Source: Agelaius tricolor (lineage: Eukaryota; Chordata; Aves; Passeriformes; Icteridae). Taken from it: a stretch of 64,000 nt of DNA. This document shows positions 34,901 to 46,900 of this stretch, one piece after another (position 1 is the stretch's first letter; every line of letters begins with the position of its first letter). The position numbers were made by a program, and so were the translations under genes. The notes below the pieces were generated by a model, which was not told the DNA's origin, searched no databases, and saw only the letters and a program-made list of their open reading frames with translations. Location: NCBI GenBank assembly GCA_023055355.1, contig JALJCS010000029.1, positions 5,818,001 through 5,882,000 on the forward strand. The letters are read 5' to 3'.

Positions 34901-37900
34901 GGAGGAGGAGGAGGAGGAGGAGGTTAGAAAATGGTTGCTGCTGCCTGAGGGTATGTACTGAGTGCAGGGCAGTGGAGGGACAGGGACAGAATCCTGCCAG
35001 CCCAGCCTGAATTCCTGCTCTTGTGTTTTAATTCCATTTTTAGGCACTCCGTGCAAAGCAGAGCGCACAGTGGTCAGTTTTCTGTCCAGGGACCAGGACT
35101 GAAACTCCTGATGTCCACTCCCAAGCCAGGGAGCAGGAAGCCAAGGCTGTGGAGCTGTGTGCTCCCCACAGAGGGACTGAAACCTCAGGTGCTGGGAGGA
35201 GACAGGGCAGCCCCAGCAGGGGAGAAGCTGGCCATGAACATCCATGGCAGCACCTCTGTGCAAAGCTGGTGACCTCTCTCCAAGAAATGGAGAGGTTTTC
35301 CCACACCTGGAGCCATTGAACTCAAACCTGGACTCTGCTGACTGGTACCTCAGCTTTGTCAGGGAAATAAATTCCTCATTGGCACAAAATGGGCATAAAC
35401 AGCCTCTGTCCTGGTCCTCCAGTGATTCCTAACTTCAAACCCAGTCCTTTTTCCACAGTGCACTAATCCAAACCTTTCAGGCTGTGGAAATCTATGGAAC
35501 ATCTGCCCCTCCTGCACACATTGGCTGCTCCTAACTTTGCTCAGAAAGGTGACCTCCATCTTTAATGTGTGAACTTGATTTATTATCTCGACAAGAGGCC
35601 CGTGTCAGCACTGTCTGCTCTCTTTTCCTCACTGGCTGTGCCCTCAATTAACTTCAGAAGACAATTAGTGCAAGAGTTGGCATCAACCTCACCAAAATTT
35701 TAGACACTGATGCATCTGGTCAAGGGGACTGGGACAAAACCCATCCCAAATTTGCTTTGGGAGTCACCAAGGAGCTGAGTTACACCCCCAGAGAGCCTCT
35801 TGCTCTCCCTGGCTGTGAAAGGAGCGTGGAGCAGCAGCTGAGGTGCCACCAGAGCAGAGCCCTGAGCCTGGCCAGGCCAGTGCCACCAGGGCAGGACACT
35901 CACGGCAGTTCTTCTCGTCGCTCATGTCCCCGCAGTCATTGTCATTGTCACACTGCCAGATGCTGTTGATGCAGTTCCCATTGGAGCACCTGTACTGGTT
36001 GGGCAGGCACGTGTTCTCTGGGGCAGGAGGGACAGCAGAAACAAGCTGGCATGAGGCTGTGCCTCCAGAAACGGGCCAGAGGACAGGTGACACCGACCTC
36101 TCGTGATGGCAGAGCCACCTCAGCCCTGGGCAGCAGCAAGGGCAGGCAGGACCTCACCTCCCTTGAAGCAGGAGCTCACCTTCCTTGATGCAGGTGTTGT
36201 TCTTCATGCTGTAGCCGTGGGGACAGTCACACCTGAGCTCCCCACTGGGCAGCACCGTGCTGGCCACCCCCTCGGGGCACTTGCAGCTGCGGCCGTTGTT
36301 GGACCGGGGCAGGCAGAGCAGGCTGCAGGGCTTGGTGATGCAGGCGTTCTGCCCTGGAGCAGGGCAGGAGGAAGGGGACAGCGTCAGGGCAGAGGCACGG
36401 GAGCCCCAGTGTCACCTGCCAGCCCACCATGGAGGGACAGGAGCCCCAGTGTCACCTGCCACCCCAGGACACAGGCACAGGAGCCCCAGTGTCACCTGCC
36501 AGCCCAAAACAGAGGCATGGGAATCCCAGTGTCACCTGCCACTTCAAGACAGAGGCACAGGAGTCCTGGTGTCACCTTCTGTCTCAGAACAGAGGCACAG
36601 GAGCCCCAGGGTCACCTGCCAGCCCAGCATGGAGGGACAGGAGCCCCAGTGTCACCTGCCAGCCCAGCATGGAGGGACAGGAGCCCCAATGTCACCTTCT
36701 GTCCCAGAATAGAGGCGCAGGAGTCCCGGTGTCACCTGCCAGCCCAGGACACAGGCACAGGAGCCCCAGTGTCACCTGCTTTGGGTTCAGACCCCCCCAG
36801 GAGCCAGCTCTGCAGGGCTGAGTGCTGAGGTCACCCCTAGGAATGCCCAGAGCCATCTCCAGGGAGTTTGAGGGCCTTTAAGGGGGAAAGATTGGCCTTT
36901 AAGGGACACAGCTCATCCCAGTGGCTTTGGAGGTCTATCAAAGGGTGTCAGTTACACCCTCAGAGTCTAGAGCCCTTCCGTGGTCTGGTACCCATCTGGA
37001 AATGGATATGAACAGCCCACGGGGGTCAGCACTGCCTTGGCACAATGCAGGCAGACATTAGAGGAGAGCAAAGTTGGTGCAGCCCTGAGATCCTGTGGTT
37101 TTTGGCCTGTACAACTCTTTGATGGAAAAGCCAGGATCTGACACAAACCATGAGGTGCCACCACAGCCGAGTGCCCTATGAGCTCTCTCTCCTGGCAGCC
37201 AAAAGCAGAATGAAACTCATTCCTGAAAGCCTCAAGCCCTGCAGGAATGGGTGGTCAGGAAATGCAAGCCAGGATGGCCCAGTGGAAATGGGGGATGAAC
37301 ACATTCCTAAACCCCAGGGAGGATCATCTGCATCGTTACCTGTTGTCTTTCCTCTGTAAAAGATTTTCATATCCATGATCCCATTCAGTCGGCCGACCAA
37401 GATCTCCATCCTGGAGCCGCTGGTTTTGGATGCTCTGAAAATACTCAGCTGTGACCAGTCATTCCAGTAGATTTCATTCTGAAACACAGGCTTGGCTCTC
37501 AGTGTGAGCAGAGGCACCTCCAGGGCCGTGCTCACCGGTGCTACCTGCACTCATCACCCTAAACACTGGAAAAGAGAGAGTGAAAAGTGTCCCCAACCCA
37601 CTGGGGAGAGGAAGAGGAAGGCCTGAGGTGGGATTTGAGCAGGAATGAGAGCGACAGAGTGATCTGCTGAGTGGCAAACATTGCAGGGCAGCTGCTTGGG
37701 AATGTTGGTCCTGGATTGGGCTGCACTTGCCTGCTGGTTTCAGGGATCTGTGGGAAAGTTTCAGGGAAGCAGAGAGAGAGAAAGTGTGCTCCAAACCACA
37801 TCTATCCTCCAAATTAAGGGATTTTTGGGAATGTTTCAGGGAAGCAGACAGAGAGAAAAAGTGTCATGCCTGCTCCACACCATATCCCTATCCTTCAAAT

Positions 37901-40900
37901 TTAGGGATCTGTGGGAATGTTTCAGGGAAGCAGACAAAATGTCATGCCTGTTCCAAACCACATCCCTATCCTTCAAATTCAGGGATCTGTGGGAATGCTT
38001 CAGGGAAGCAGACAAAATGTCATGCCTGTTCCAAACCACATCCCTATCCTTCAAATTCAGGGATCTGTGGGAATGCTTCAGGGAAGCAGACAGAGAGACA
38101 AAGGGTGCTCCAAATCACATCCCTATCCTCCAAATTCAGCGTGCCCTGTGCTCCTCCAGCACCGGCCTCAGAGCCTGCATGCTACGGAAAAAATGACAAA
38201 GGGGAAAACAAACCTTAAATACAGCAATGGCATAGGGGTGAGGGAGGCTGTCCAGGATCACAGATCTCTGCATGCCATTGAAATCCACCCTCTCGATCCT
38301 GTCCATGTAGGCTTCAGTCCAGTAGATCCAGTGCTCATCCACAGAGATGCCGTTGGGCCAGCGTACGCCCTCCGAGACGATGCACCCGGCCAGAGACCCG
38401 TCCATGTCACTCCTGTAGATGCCAGCCCTGGAGTCCCCCCAGTCTGTCCAGAACATCAACCTGGCAGCAGGCAGAGAGGTTACTCCAAACCCACACAGAG
38501 CAGCTTGGCGCAGACATCTTTTATGAAAAATTCCTTTCCTTAGGATTGTTCCTCCTGAGAAGCTGAGAGGCCTCAGGAACAAAATGCAAACAATGGTTAT
38601 CTGCTGCTGTGGAATGCAACAGGTGCATCTGGGATTGGGCTCATGTGGTTGTTTCTAATCAATGGCCAATCACAGCCCAGCTGGCTCGGACTCTCTGTCC
38701 GAGCCACAAACCTTTGTTATCATTCTTTGCTATTCTATTCTTAGCCAGCCTTCTGATGAAATCCTTTCTTCTATTCTTTTAGTATAGTTTTAATATAATA
38801 TATATCATAAAATAACAAATCAGCCTTCTGAAACATGGAGTCAGGTCCTCGTCTCTTCCCTCATCCTCAGAGCCCTGTGAGCACGGTCACAGCAGCTCAT
38901 CAAAAGGATCGGGGTTAGGAGAGGCAGAGGGGGGAATGCTCCACATTCTGTGCCCCTTGCTCGACATGCCTTTGAACAGGGAGCTCTGCAATTCTAATGA
39001 ACGCCACCAGCAGCAGATTTATGAGCAGCGCAGAGGCTTTTGAGCTGCAGGCTCTGGTGGGAGTGCAGCTGCAGGTTACCTTGCCATGAACTGCTTTGGT
39101 TTGTCAGAGCTTACATTCGCAGCCGAGGCCAAACCCCAAAAAGATGTAGCTTGGATTTGGCTCTTGAATTCGAACACAGCTCAGTTTCTCACGCATCACT
39201 GCAGCTTCCCCCACTGACCAGACCAGTTTTACAGGCAGGAAAAGTTATTTACCAATGGATATGTATGGGCAGGAAGGAATTAACAGTTGGTGATCTGTGC
39301 TCTGAGGGAGTTGGTGCCTTAGTTGGGGATGCAGTGGTGACAGTGGGCTCCACAGGGCAGGACTGTGCTGTCCCTGTCCCCAGTTTCACCTCACCAAGCT
39401 GTCCTCCCTGAGGAGGAAGTGAAGGAGCAGCAGTTTTCCTTGGAAATAGCAGGGAAATACTTGTGATGCTTCCTTTCTTACCCATCTCGAGGAACCAGAG
39501 CCAGGGCTCTGGGTCGCTCCAGTATCGAGGAGTTGAGGACAGTCAGTCTCAGGTCTCCATCTGGATTGGCAACCTAGACCCAAAACCAAAGCCAGGACAG
39601 GTGTGTTTGCTACTGGCACTGCTTGAAGAGACACAGAATCTGTGGCAGGTAGTTAATTGCTCCTTAATAAAATATGCACTGCCGCGGGTGGGCAGAGCTG
39701 TACCTCGATTTTGGGAATCCCAGCGTTGACCCAGTAGAGCAGCTGGCTGAGAGGCTCAAAAGCCAAAGCTTCCACTGTTTCCAACCCAGTGCTTATGATT
39801 ATTTCCTGCCCAGAGCTGCCGTTGAGACAGAGACGCTGGGGAAAAGCACAAAAATAATCAGAATAAAAAACGAGGAACTGCCTGAAGCCTGAAAGGTCAG
39901 GGCACAGCCAGCTCGGAGGGGAGGAGCACCAGGACAAACATTTGCATTTCAGGGTGTGGATGCAACACCCGGGTGGCAAGGGGGTGATGCCTCCCTGCTC
40001 CCAGCTCACCTGGATGATGTCCAGAGTGACATCAGCCCAGTAGAGGCAGTTGTGCTCGTAGTCAAAATCCAGGGCCACAGCGCCCCTGAGCCCGGCCAGG
40101 GGCAGCTCCTCGCTGACACCCGAGGCCAGGTCGTACCGGTGGATGGAGTATCGGGTGGCATACAGGATGAACTCGTTCTCCTCTGCAACAACAATGCCTG
40201 ATTTAGTGGCCGTTTTTTGGCTACTCGAGGGGCAAAAGAAAGAAAATAGCAGGTGTTTTTCACCCCTGGTTTGGCACCTCGGGGAGGGAAAGAGCTTTTG
40301 TCTCAGTGGGATTAGGTTAATGGGAATGTGGTAATGGCCTCACATGGGGCTGGGCACACACTGTGGGCATTGTCTGGTCCAGGAGGAGGCGGCACAGAAC
40401 CTGCCCCGACCCCTTTCGTGCTGCCAATAAGAAACAAAATACTGATCTCTGTCACTGACATCTTTTATGAAAATTCCTTCCCTTAGGATTCTTCCTCCTG
40501 AGAAGCTGAGAGGCCTCAGGAACAAAATGCAAACAATGGTTATCTGCTGCTGTGGAATGCAACAGGTGCATCTGGGATTTGGCTCATGTGGTTGTTTCTA
40601 ATCAATGGCCAATCACAGTCCAGCTGGCTCGGACAGAGTCTGAGCCATAAGCCTTTGTTATCATTCTTTCTTTTTGTATTCTTAGCCAGCCTTCTGAGGA
40701 AATCCTTTCTTCTATTCTTTTAGTATAGTTTCAATATAATATATATCATAAAATGATAAATCAAGCCTTCTGAAACATGGAGTCAGATCCTGGTCTCTTC
40801 CCTCATCCTCAGACCCCTGTGAACACGGTCACAGATCTCCTCTTCCTTAAAAATCCCCAACATTAAAAAGAGTGGGAGTGATGCAACTCTGCAAGTCCTC

Positions 40901-43900
40901 AGGGACACTGGCCCAGGAAATATCCCAGAGTGGGTTTTGTTTCCCAGTGGAGCCGAATCCAGGTAATGGGATCCTGGTCCAGGACAAAGTCTCCTGGGCA
41001 TTATCCCACCACCAGTCAAGCCCAATAATGCTATTAATGAGTAGAGCTAATGTCAGTAAGTAACTCTGGCTGTGCATCCCTAATGAGATTATAGGGAGAT
41101 ATGAAACAGATCCTGTACATGAAAGTGTTACCATGGAGCGAGCCAGCACGGATCCCCAGCCCATCTCTGGGAACACAGCACTTCAAAGGCCAGCCCGTGG
41201 GGACAGCAGGTTTACTTTGCAATCAGCAGGGCCCTTCTCAGCATGCCCAACACAGCTCTCCAAATAGCTCAAGAGGGCTCAGAGCAGTGAAGAACGTGTC
41301 AGGAGTAAAGCTGAGTGCAGAGCTGGCAGGAGTCCCAGCGCAGGGGATGCTTCCCCGTGCTGTTCCACACCTGGAATATCTTTTGCACGCTGAAAAATTT
41401 TAGGGCAGTGCAGAGGAACCTGCTGCTGGTGGGTCTGGCCACTCTGCTCTGCTCCCCAGCCCTTCCACGAGCCCCTGCCCTGCCTGAGGCTCTGGAGCTG
41501 CAGCAAGCAGCAATGCTGATCACGCAGCTCGTGACGGCAGATTAAATTAAAGCTCTAATGAGCAGAATGCAAATAACTCTGGCAGCACAGGGGCACAGCA
41601 CTGCTACAGTGCCTTGTACGTTCCAGAGGAGAAAATGAGGATGGGGAGGGTGAATTCTGGCAGGCAGAGGTGTGAGGGATGAAGGCCTGCCCTGGTATGG
41701 CCTCAAAGGGCCACGGTTCAGCTGCACACGGTAGCTGTCTCAGAGTGGGACCTTCCTGTAGCCATGATCTTTTCTGAAAATTCCTTCCCTTAGGATTGTT
41801 CCTCCTGAGAAGCTGAGAGGCCTCAGGAACAAAATGCAAACAATGGTTATCTGCTGCTGTGGAATGCAACAGGTGCATCTGGGATTGGGCTCATGTGGTT
41901 GTTTCTAATTCATGGCCAATCACAGTCCAGCTGGCTCGGACTCTGAGCCACAAGCTTTTGTTATTCATTCTTTCTTATTCTATTGTTAGCTAGCCTTCTG
42001 ATGAAATCCTTTCTTCTATTCTTTTAGTATAGTTTTAATATAATATATATCATAAAATAATAAATCAAGTCTTCTGAAACATGGAGTCAGATCCTCGTCT
42101 CTTCCCTCATCCTCAGACCCCTGTGAACACGGTCACACCTTCCCAAGGGGACCTTCCCAAGGATGGGGGCATCTTTGATCTAATTCCTGTCTTTCTGGTT
42201 GGGTTCAAGCCAGCTGCAGCAAGGACATGAGCAGGGTGCAGGGGTTCCTGCTTGCAGCCTGCCCCTGAGGGCTCTGCACTGTGGGCAGCCACTGCCCCTG
42301 AGCAGGACCCTCAGAAGCTCCTGCCACGGGACAGGAGAGGGCAATTTGTAACCCACCCAGGCTCCTGTGTCACAGGTTTTGTCTGAGAGCCCTCTGGGAC
42401 TCTGTGCCTGGTCCCTGAGGCACCAGCCAAGGGTTTTATGAATGGGGCCCTTGTGCCCAGAGCGGCTCCTGGTGCTCACACTCACCCGCCAGCGGGCACG
42501 GCACCAGCTCCCCCTCCAGCCGCGACTCGACGTCTCCACCCGTGCAAGTGTCCCCAGAGATCTTCCTGTAGCTGCAACACACAGAGCCAGGCAGTTTATT
42601 CCATGGAGAAAAATAAACTGTGAACAAACCACCCTGTGCAGACAGAATAAGCTGTGGTGTTTAATTGCCATGTATGTGCTAACATGCCGTTTGTTTGCTG
42701 CCACTCTCGTGGGTGTTGTGGTTGTTTGGGGTTTTTTAAATCACCAGTAAGATAAATTCCAGCACTTGGAATATCAGGTTGCCCTCCCAAGCACAGCACA
42801 TACCCTCGAGTCTTCCTGTAGGTTGAGCCAACAGGGCAAGGGACTGGTGGGTCATAGGGCTTGCCAGCAAACTCAGGGTCAGGGACACAAACTTCTAAGG
42901 ACAAATCATCGCTCAGCTTGAAGCCAAAATCACTGCAAGGAGAAGAAAGACATAGGGAGGGACAGGGAAAAGCAAAAAATGCAGCCACGCTATACCATGA
43001 GTCTATTTTTGCACAGAACTTTTAAGAACCCAAAGTGACCCTTCATTCATTATCAGTATTTAGCTGCACAGAACATCTCCCAGCCAGGCAGGGTGTTTCA
43101 GGAACACTTTGCAAATCAGCTCTGCTGTGGCTGGGCAGGCTGGGGAAGGTGAGGCAGAGCTGAGGCAGTTGCTCTGCAAAGCTGGCTGCAAGCCCCAGTG
43201 CTGCTGCTGAGCTGGCTCGGGTCACGGCTCTGTCTCTTGGCTGGTCCTGCTGGCAAAAGGGGAGTTACAGTGTGGCTGTTCTTTGGAAAATGCTGTGGGG
43301 GAGAGAGGTTTTGTCAGTGGCATTCTGTAGGGAGCCCAGGGCTGAATTCTGAGGCAGGCTCGCATCAGCCCTGCTCTCAGTCTGCTTGTGCTGAGCCAGA
43401 CTTGGTCTCAGCATCAGACAGGAGCAGCCTGGTGTGAGCTCCACTGAAAGCCCAGGCCCTCAAAAGCAGTTTCCTTTCTAACCCCAAACCTTTACATCAG
43501 TTTGCCAGAGCGTGTTTCCTGATCCTGAAAGCAGTGTCAGGATTGTGGGAATTGCAGTCAAAGGGCAATAGCAGGGCCAGCTGCACCCCTGTGGCTACAG
43601 AATCACAAAGATTTTTAGTGGGTCTCTGTCTGTGATGGGAAATTACCCATTCTCCTTTGGAAGGTGATGGATTAACAATACTTCCCTTTTCCGTGGAACC
43701 TTTCAGAGGCTCCCAAAAGGCTCTAAAGACATTAATTAAAGTCTCATGCCCTGTTATTAATGAAAGGTTGTTTTCAGTCTGTTTAGTTTCCTCTCTGCTA
43801 TAAAATGAAGCAGGGACATTCCGAGCTACATAAATTGGATGTTTGCTCACTCAGAGCGATTGGTCACAGATACTTATCTTGGATTTACAATCCAGACTAG

Positions 43901-46900
43901 AAGAAATTAATTGGTATTTTACCATTCAAAGTCCTCCCTCGTACAAGAGCAGTTGGAGACCATGACAGGCCTGTCAAAGTCTTCCCCATTGAAGCAGGTT
44001 GCATGAGGAGTCCTCCTTTTGAAAACGGTTTTATGCCCCAGCAAACACTCATTGCCTCGCTCGTCCGAGGGTGACCACAGCTTGTAGTCATTCTCTGTGC
44101 AAGGGACCCCTGAGAGGAGAAACAAGGTTGGGCTGCAGAAAAGTGCAGGATTTACAGTGCTCCAGGTTTAAAGACAGGGAGGTGCTGATGTCCCTGGGTA
44201 CCCAGGAGTGCCAGGAGTGCTGGCATCCAGCCCCACACCACAGGAACGCCTCTTGTCCCAGGCAACCACTGAGAGAACGAGAGGACACAGCCTTAAGCTG
44301 TGCCAGGAGAAGTTTAGGTTGGACATCAGGGAAAAATTCTTCAATGGAAGGGGGACTGGGCACTGGAATCACCTGCCCAGGGAGGGGATGGAGTCACCAT
44401 CCCTGGAGGTGTTTAAAACAAGCCTGAACGTGGCACTCCTGCCATGGTTTAATTGATGAGGATGTGTTGGGTCTTTTCCAACTAAAAGTCTTTTCCCACC
44501 TAGTTCATTCTGTGATTCCCTCCCCTGGCACAAAACTTCCCCCAAAGGAGAGGGGAAGGGAAGGGAAGGCTCCAGCTGGGAGCGTGCGGCAGCACGCGGT
44601 GACAGGAGGGAACAGGCAGCTCCGTGGCAGTGACAGGGAATCTGAATGAACTCGTTCTGGTTACCAAACAGAACTGTTCCCAACAAAATGTCAAGGGAAT
44701 CGGTGATAAATTTTAGTCAAGCAAATTCCTCTGCTGGGTTTAACTGCGCTTTGATTAAAATGCTGCCTCGCAATCAAAGCTGAAATGGGTTATAAAACAT
44801 TCATAGGCACAAGCCTTCAGAAGGAATTCTTTTTTTTTTTTCTCTTTTCCTTTTCAACAAATTCCTCAGTGAGGAGGGAGGGAATACAGGGAGAGCACAG
44901 GAGTGCCTCCAGCAGCTGTGTCCACATGGACATGAGACACCTGGGACAGGGCATGAGGAGATGCCCTCCCTCCAACCTGCAGAGCCACCCCAGAGATGGC
45001 TCTGCCACCCGTCCCCTTACCCAGCACGTCAGTGGTGTTGATCTGCAGGATCAGCCAGCTGTGGCCATTCTCCTTGTAGGAGCCAAAGATGGTGAATATG
45101 GTGCTCTTCTCGCCAGGCTCGGTCAGGAGCCCGTACACAAACACCGGCTTCTCTGAGAACGTGAACACTTTCCAGGTTTCCCCTTCGTTTGTGCTGTACC
45201 TGCACAGAAAAGGAGATTGGGAGAGGTGCCAGGGGCATGTCCTGCTGCAGGGCACTCTCTGCCATGGCCAGCCAAGCAGCAGAGCAGTCCCTGTGCCCTG
45301 ACACTCACTTGAGCTGGTCGGTCTCGGTGCCTTGGGCGATGGCCACCAGAATTCCACCGTGGTCACCCCAGGTGTAGTAGTGGGGTCCAGACAGTGCCTG
45401 GAAGAGAGACAGTGCTGAGGGGTGATCAGAGCTCTGCTGAGTCAAGGGAAATGGCTTGGTCAGAAACTGCCTGAGCCAAGCTAATGCTTCAGCCTGGGCC
45501 AAATCAAGTATCTGGAGGCACCAGAGATTCAAGTGTTTATGGGACACCATCTGCAGATGAGAATAGCCAGCCCATTTCCCACAAGAGATGTGTGTAAAAG
45601 GTGCCCTGAGCCCTGGACTCTGCTCCTCCTGTGCTCTGTGCAGGGAAAGAATCAGTGGAAGAAGCACCATGACACAGAACCAGAGTCCATCACTCCTCCT
45701 CTCATTTGTCACCTCTGTGAGGCTTTCCTGACACCCAGCAGTGACCTGTGGCCATCCCAGGACTGCAGAGAAGTTGGCCCTCAGGCTGTGGACGGTCTTG
45801 TGAATGTTCAGAGAGAAGTGGGGCCATGGCATGCAGACACAAGCCCTGGAGACAATTCATCCATGGCAGGAAGCTTGGATCTCATGCTCACCTACACCTC
45901 CAGCACACAATCAGCTTTGCTTTCCCATCCAGGGAGCCCAGAGCACCTTGGGATGAAAACAGGGAGTGTGTCCATGCCAGACCTTGCTCACAGGATGTGC
46001 TGCCACACTTGGGGACATTCAGGGCTCTGAACGCATTGTTCCTTTCTTCTCTGGGCTGTGAAATCACCCCTGTGATCTGCAGAGCCTCCCAGCCAAAGCT
46101 GAGCAGGAGGAGCTGTGGTGCTGCTTCTCAGCTCCACTGCTGGGTCATTCTGCACCTCTGCTCATGATACAAACATCAGTCAGGAGCTCTGGATCAACGC
46201 TTCCTCAGAATGTTTTAACTGCACTCCAAGGTAGACCTGCGGAGCTTGGCACCTGAGAGTCTCTGGTTTTGGATACCCTGTCCCATCTGTCAGCTCCTGC
46301 CTGGCTGCAGGGTCCCCACAGCTGCTCTCCAGCTGGGTTTTGGAGCCAGGAGCAGCCTCTGAAGCACCTTTGGCATCAGCCAGACCGGTGGCGTGTCCCC
46401 AGCCCCAGTGCAGCTGCCCAGACCTCACGCCGACCGCGCCGCACTCGCAGGGGGAGAGGAGGCTGCTCAGCTCCCAGGATTAAATGGCTTGCAGATGTTG
46501 GAATACCACATTGCACAGTGCACAGGCACACCACAAACACTGCCACAGACCAGAACATCCACTCAGTAAACAGCAGCACGCTCCCCATAAACCGAGGGCA
46601 GCTCCCATTTCTCTGGAAGGAGACAGAGCCTCTCCAGACTCTCTCACACACCAAGTCCTGGCTGTCAGTCCCATCTCAAAGACACCAAATGCTGAGGAAA
46701 AGTCCTGCCAGGTGTAAAGGAAGAACAGAGGAGAAGCTCTCATCTGTCTGAATCCACCATCCACACTCGAGGTTCCTCTCCAACCAACCCACACCTGGTC
46801 CTTCATCTAAAAACCTTTTTCCCTCGTTTTAAGGCATTGAGCACCTTCCAGCTCTTGTATTCATATGAAATCACCTTTAATGTAACTCATTTATACTGCT

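Noticed and set aside
36103..36828. Plus-strand frame of 241 codons opposite exon 22
   Set aside because: Antisense shadow of exon 22 followed by a 40-bp minisatellite.
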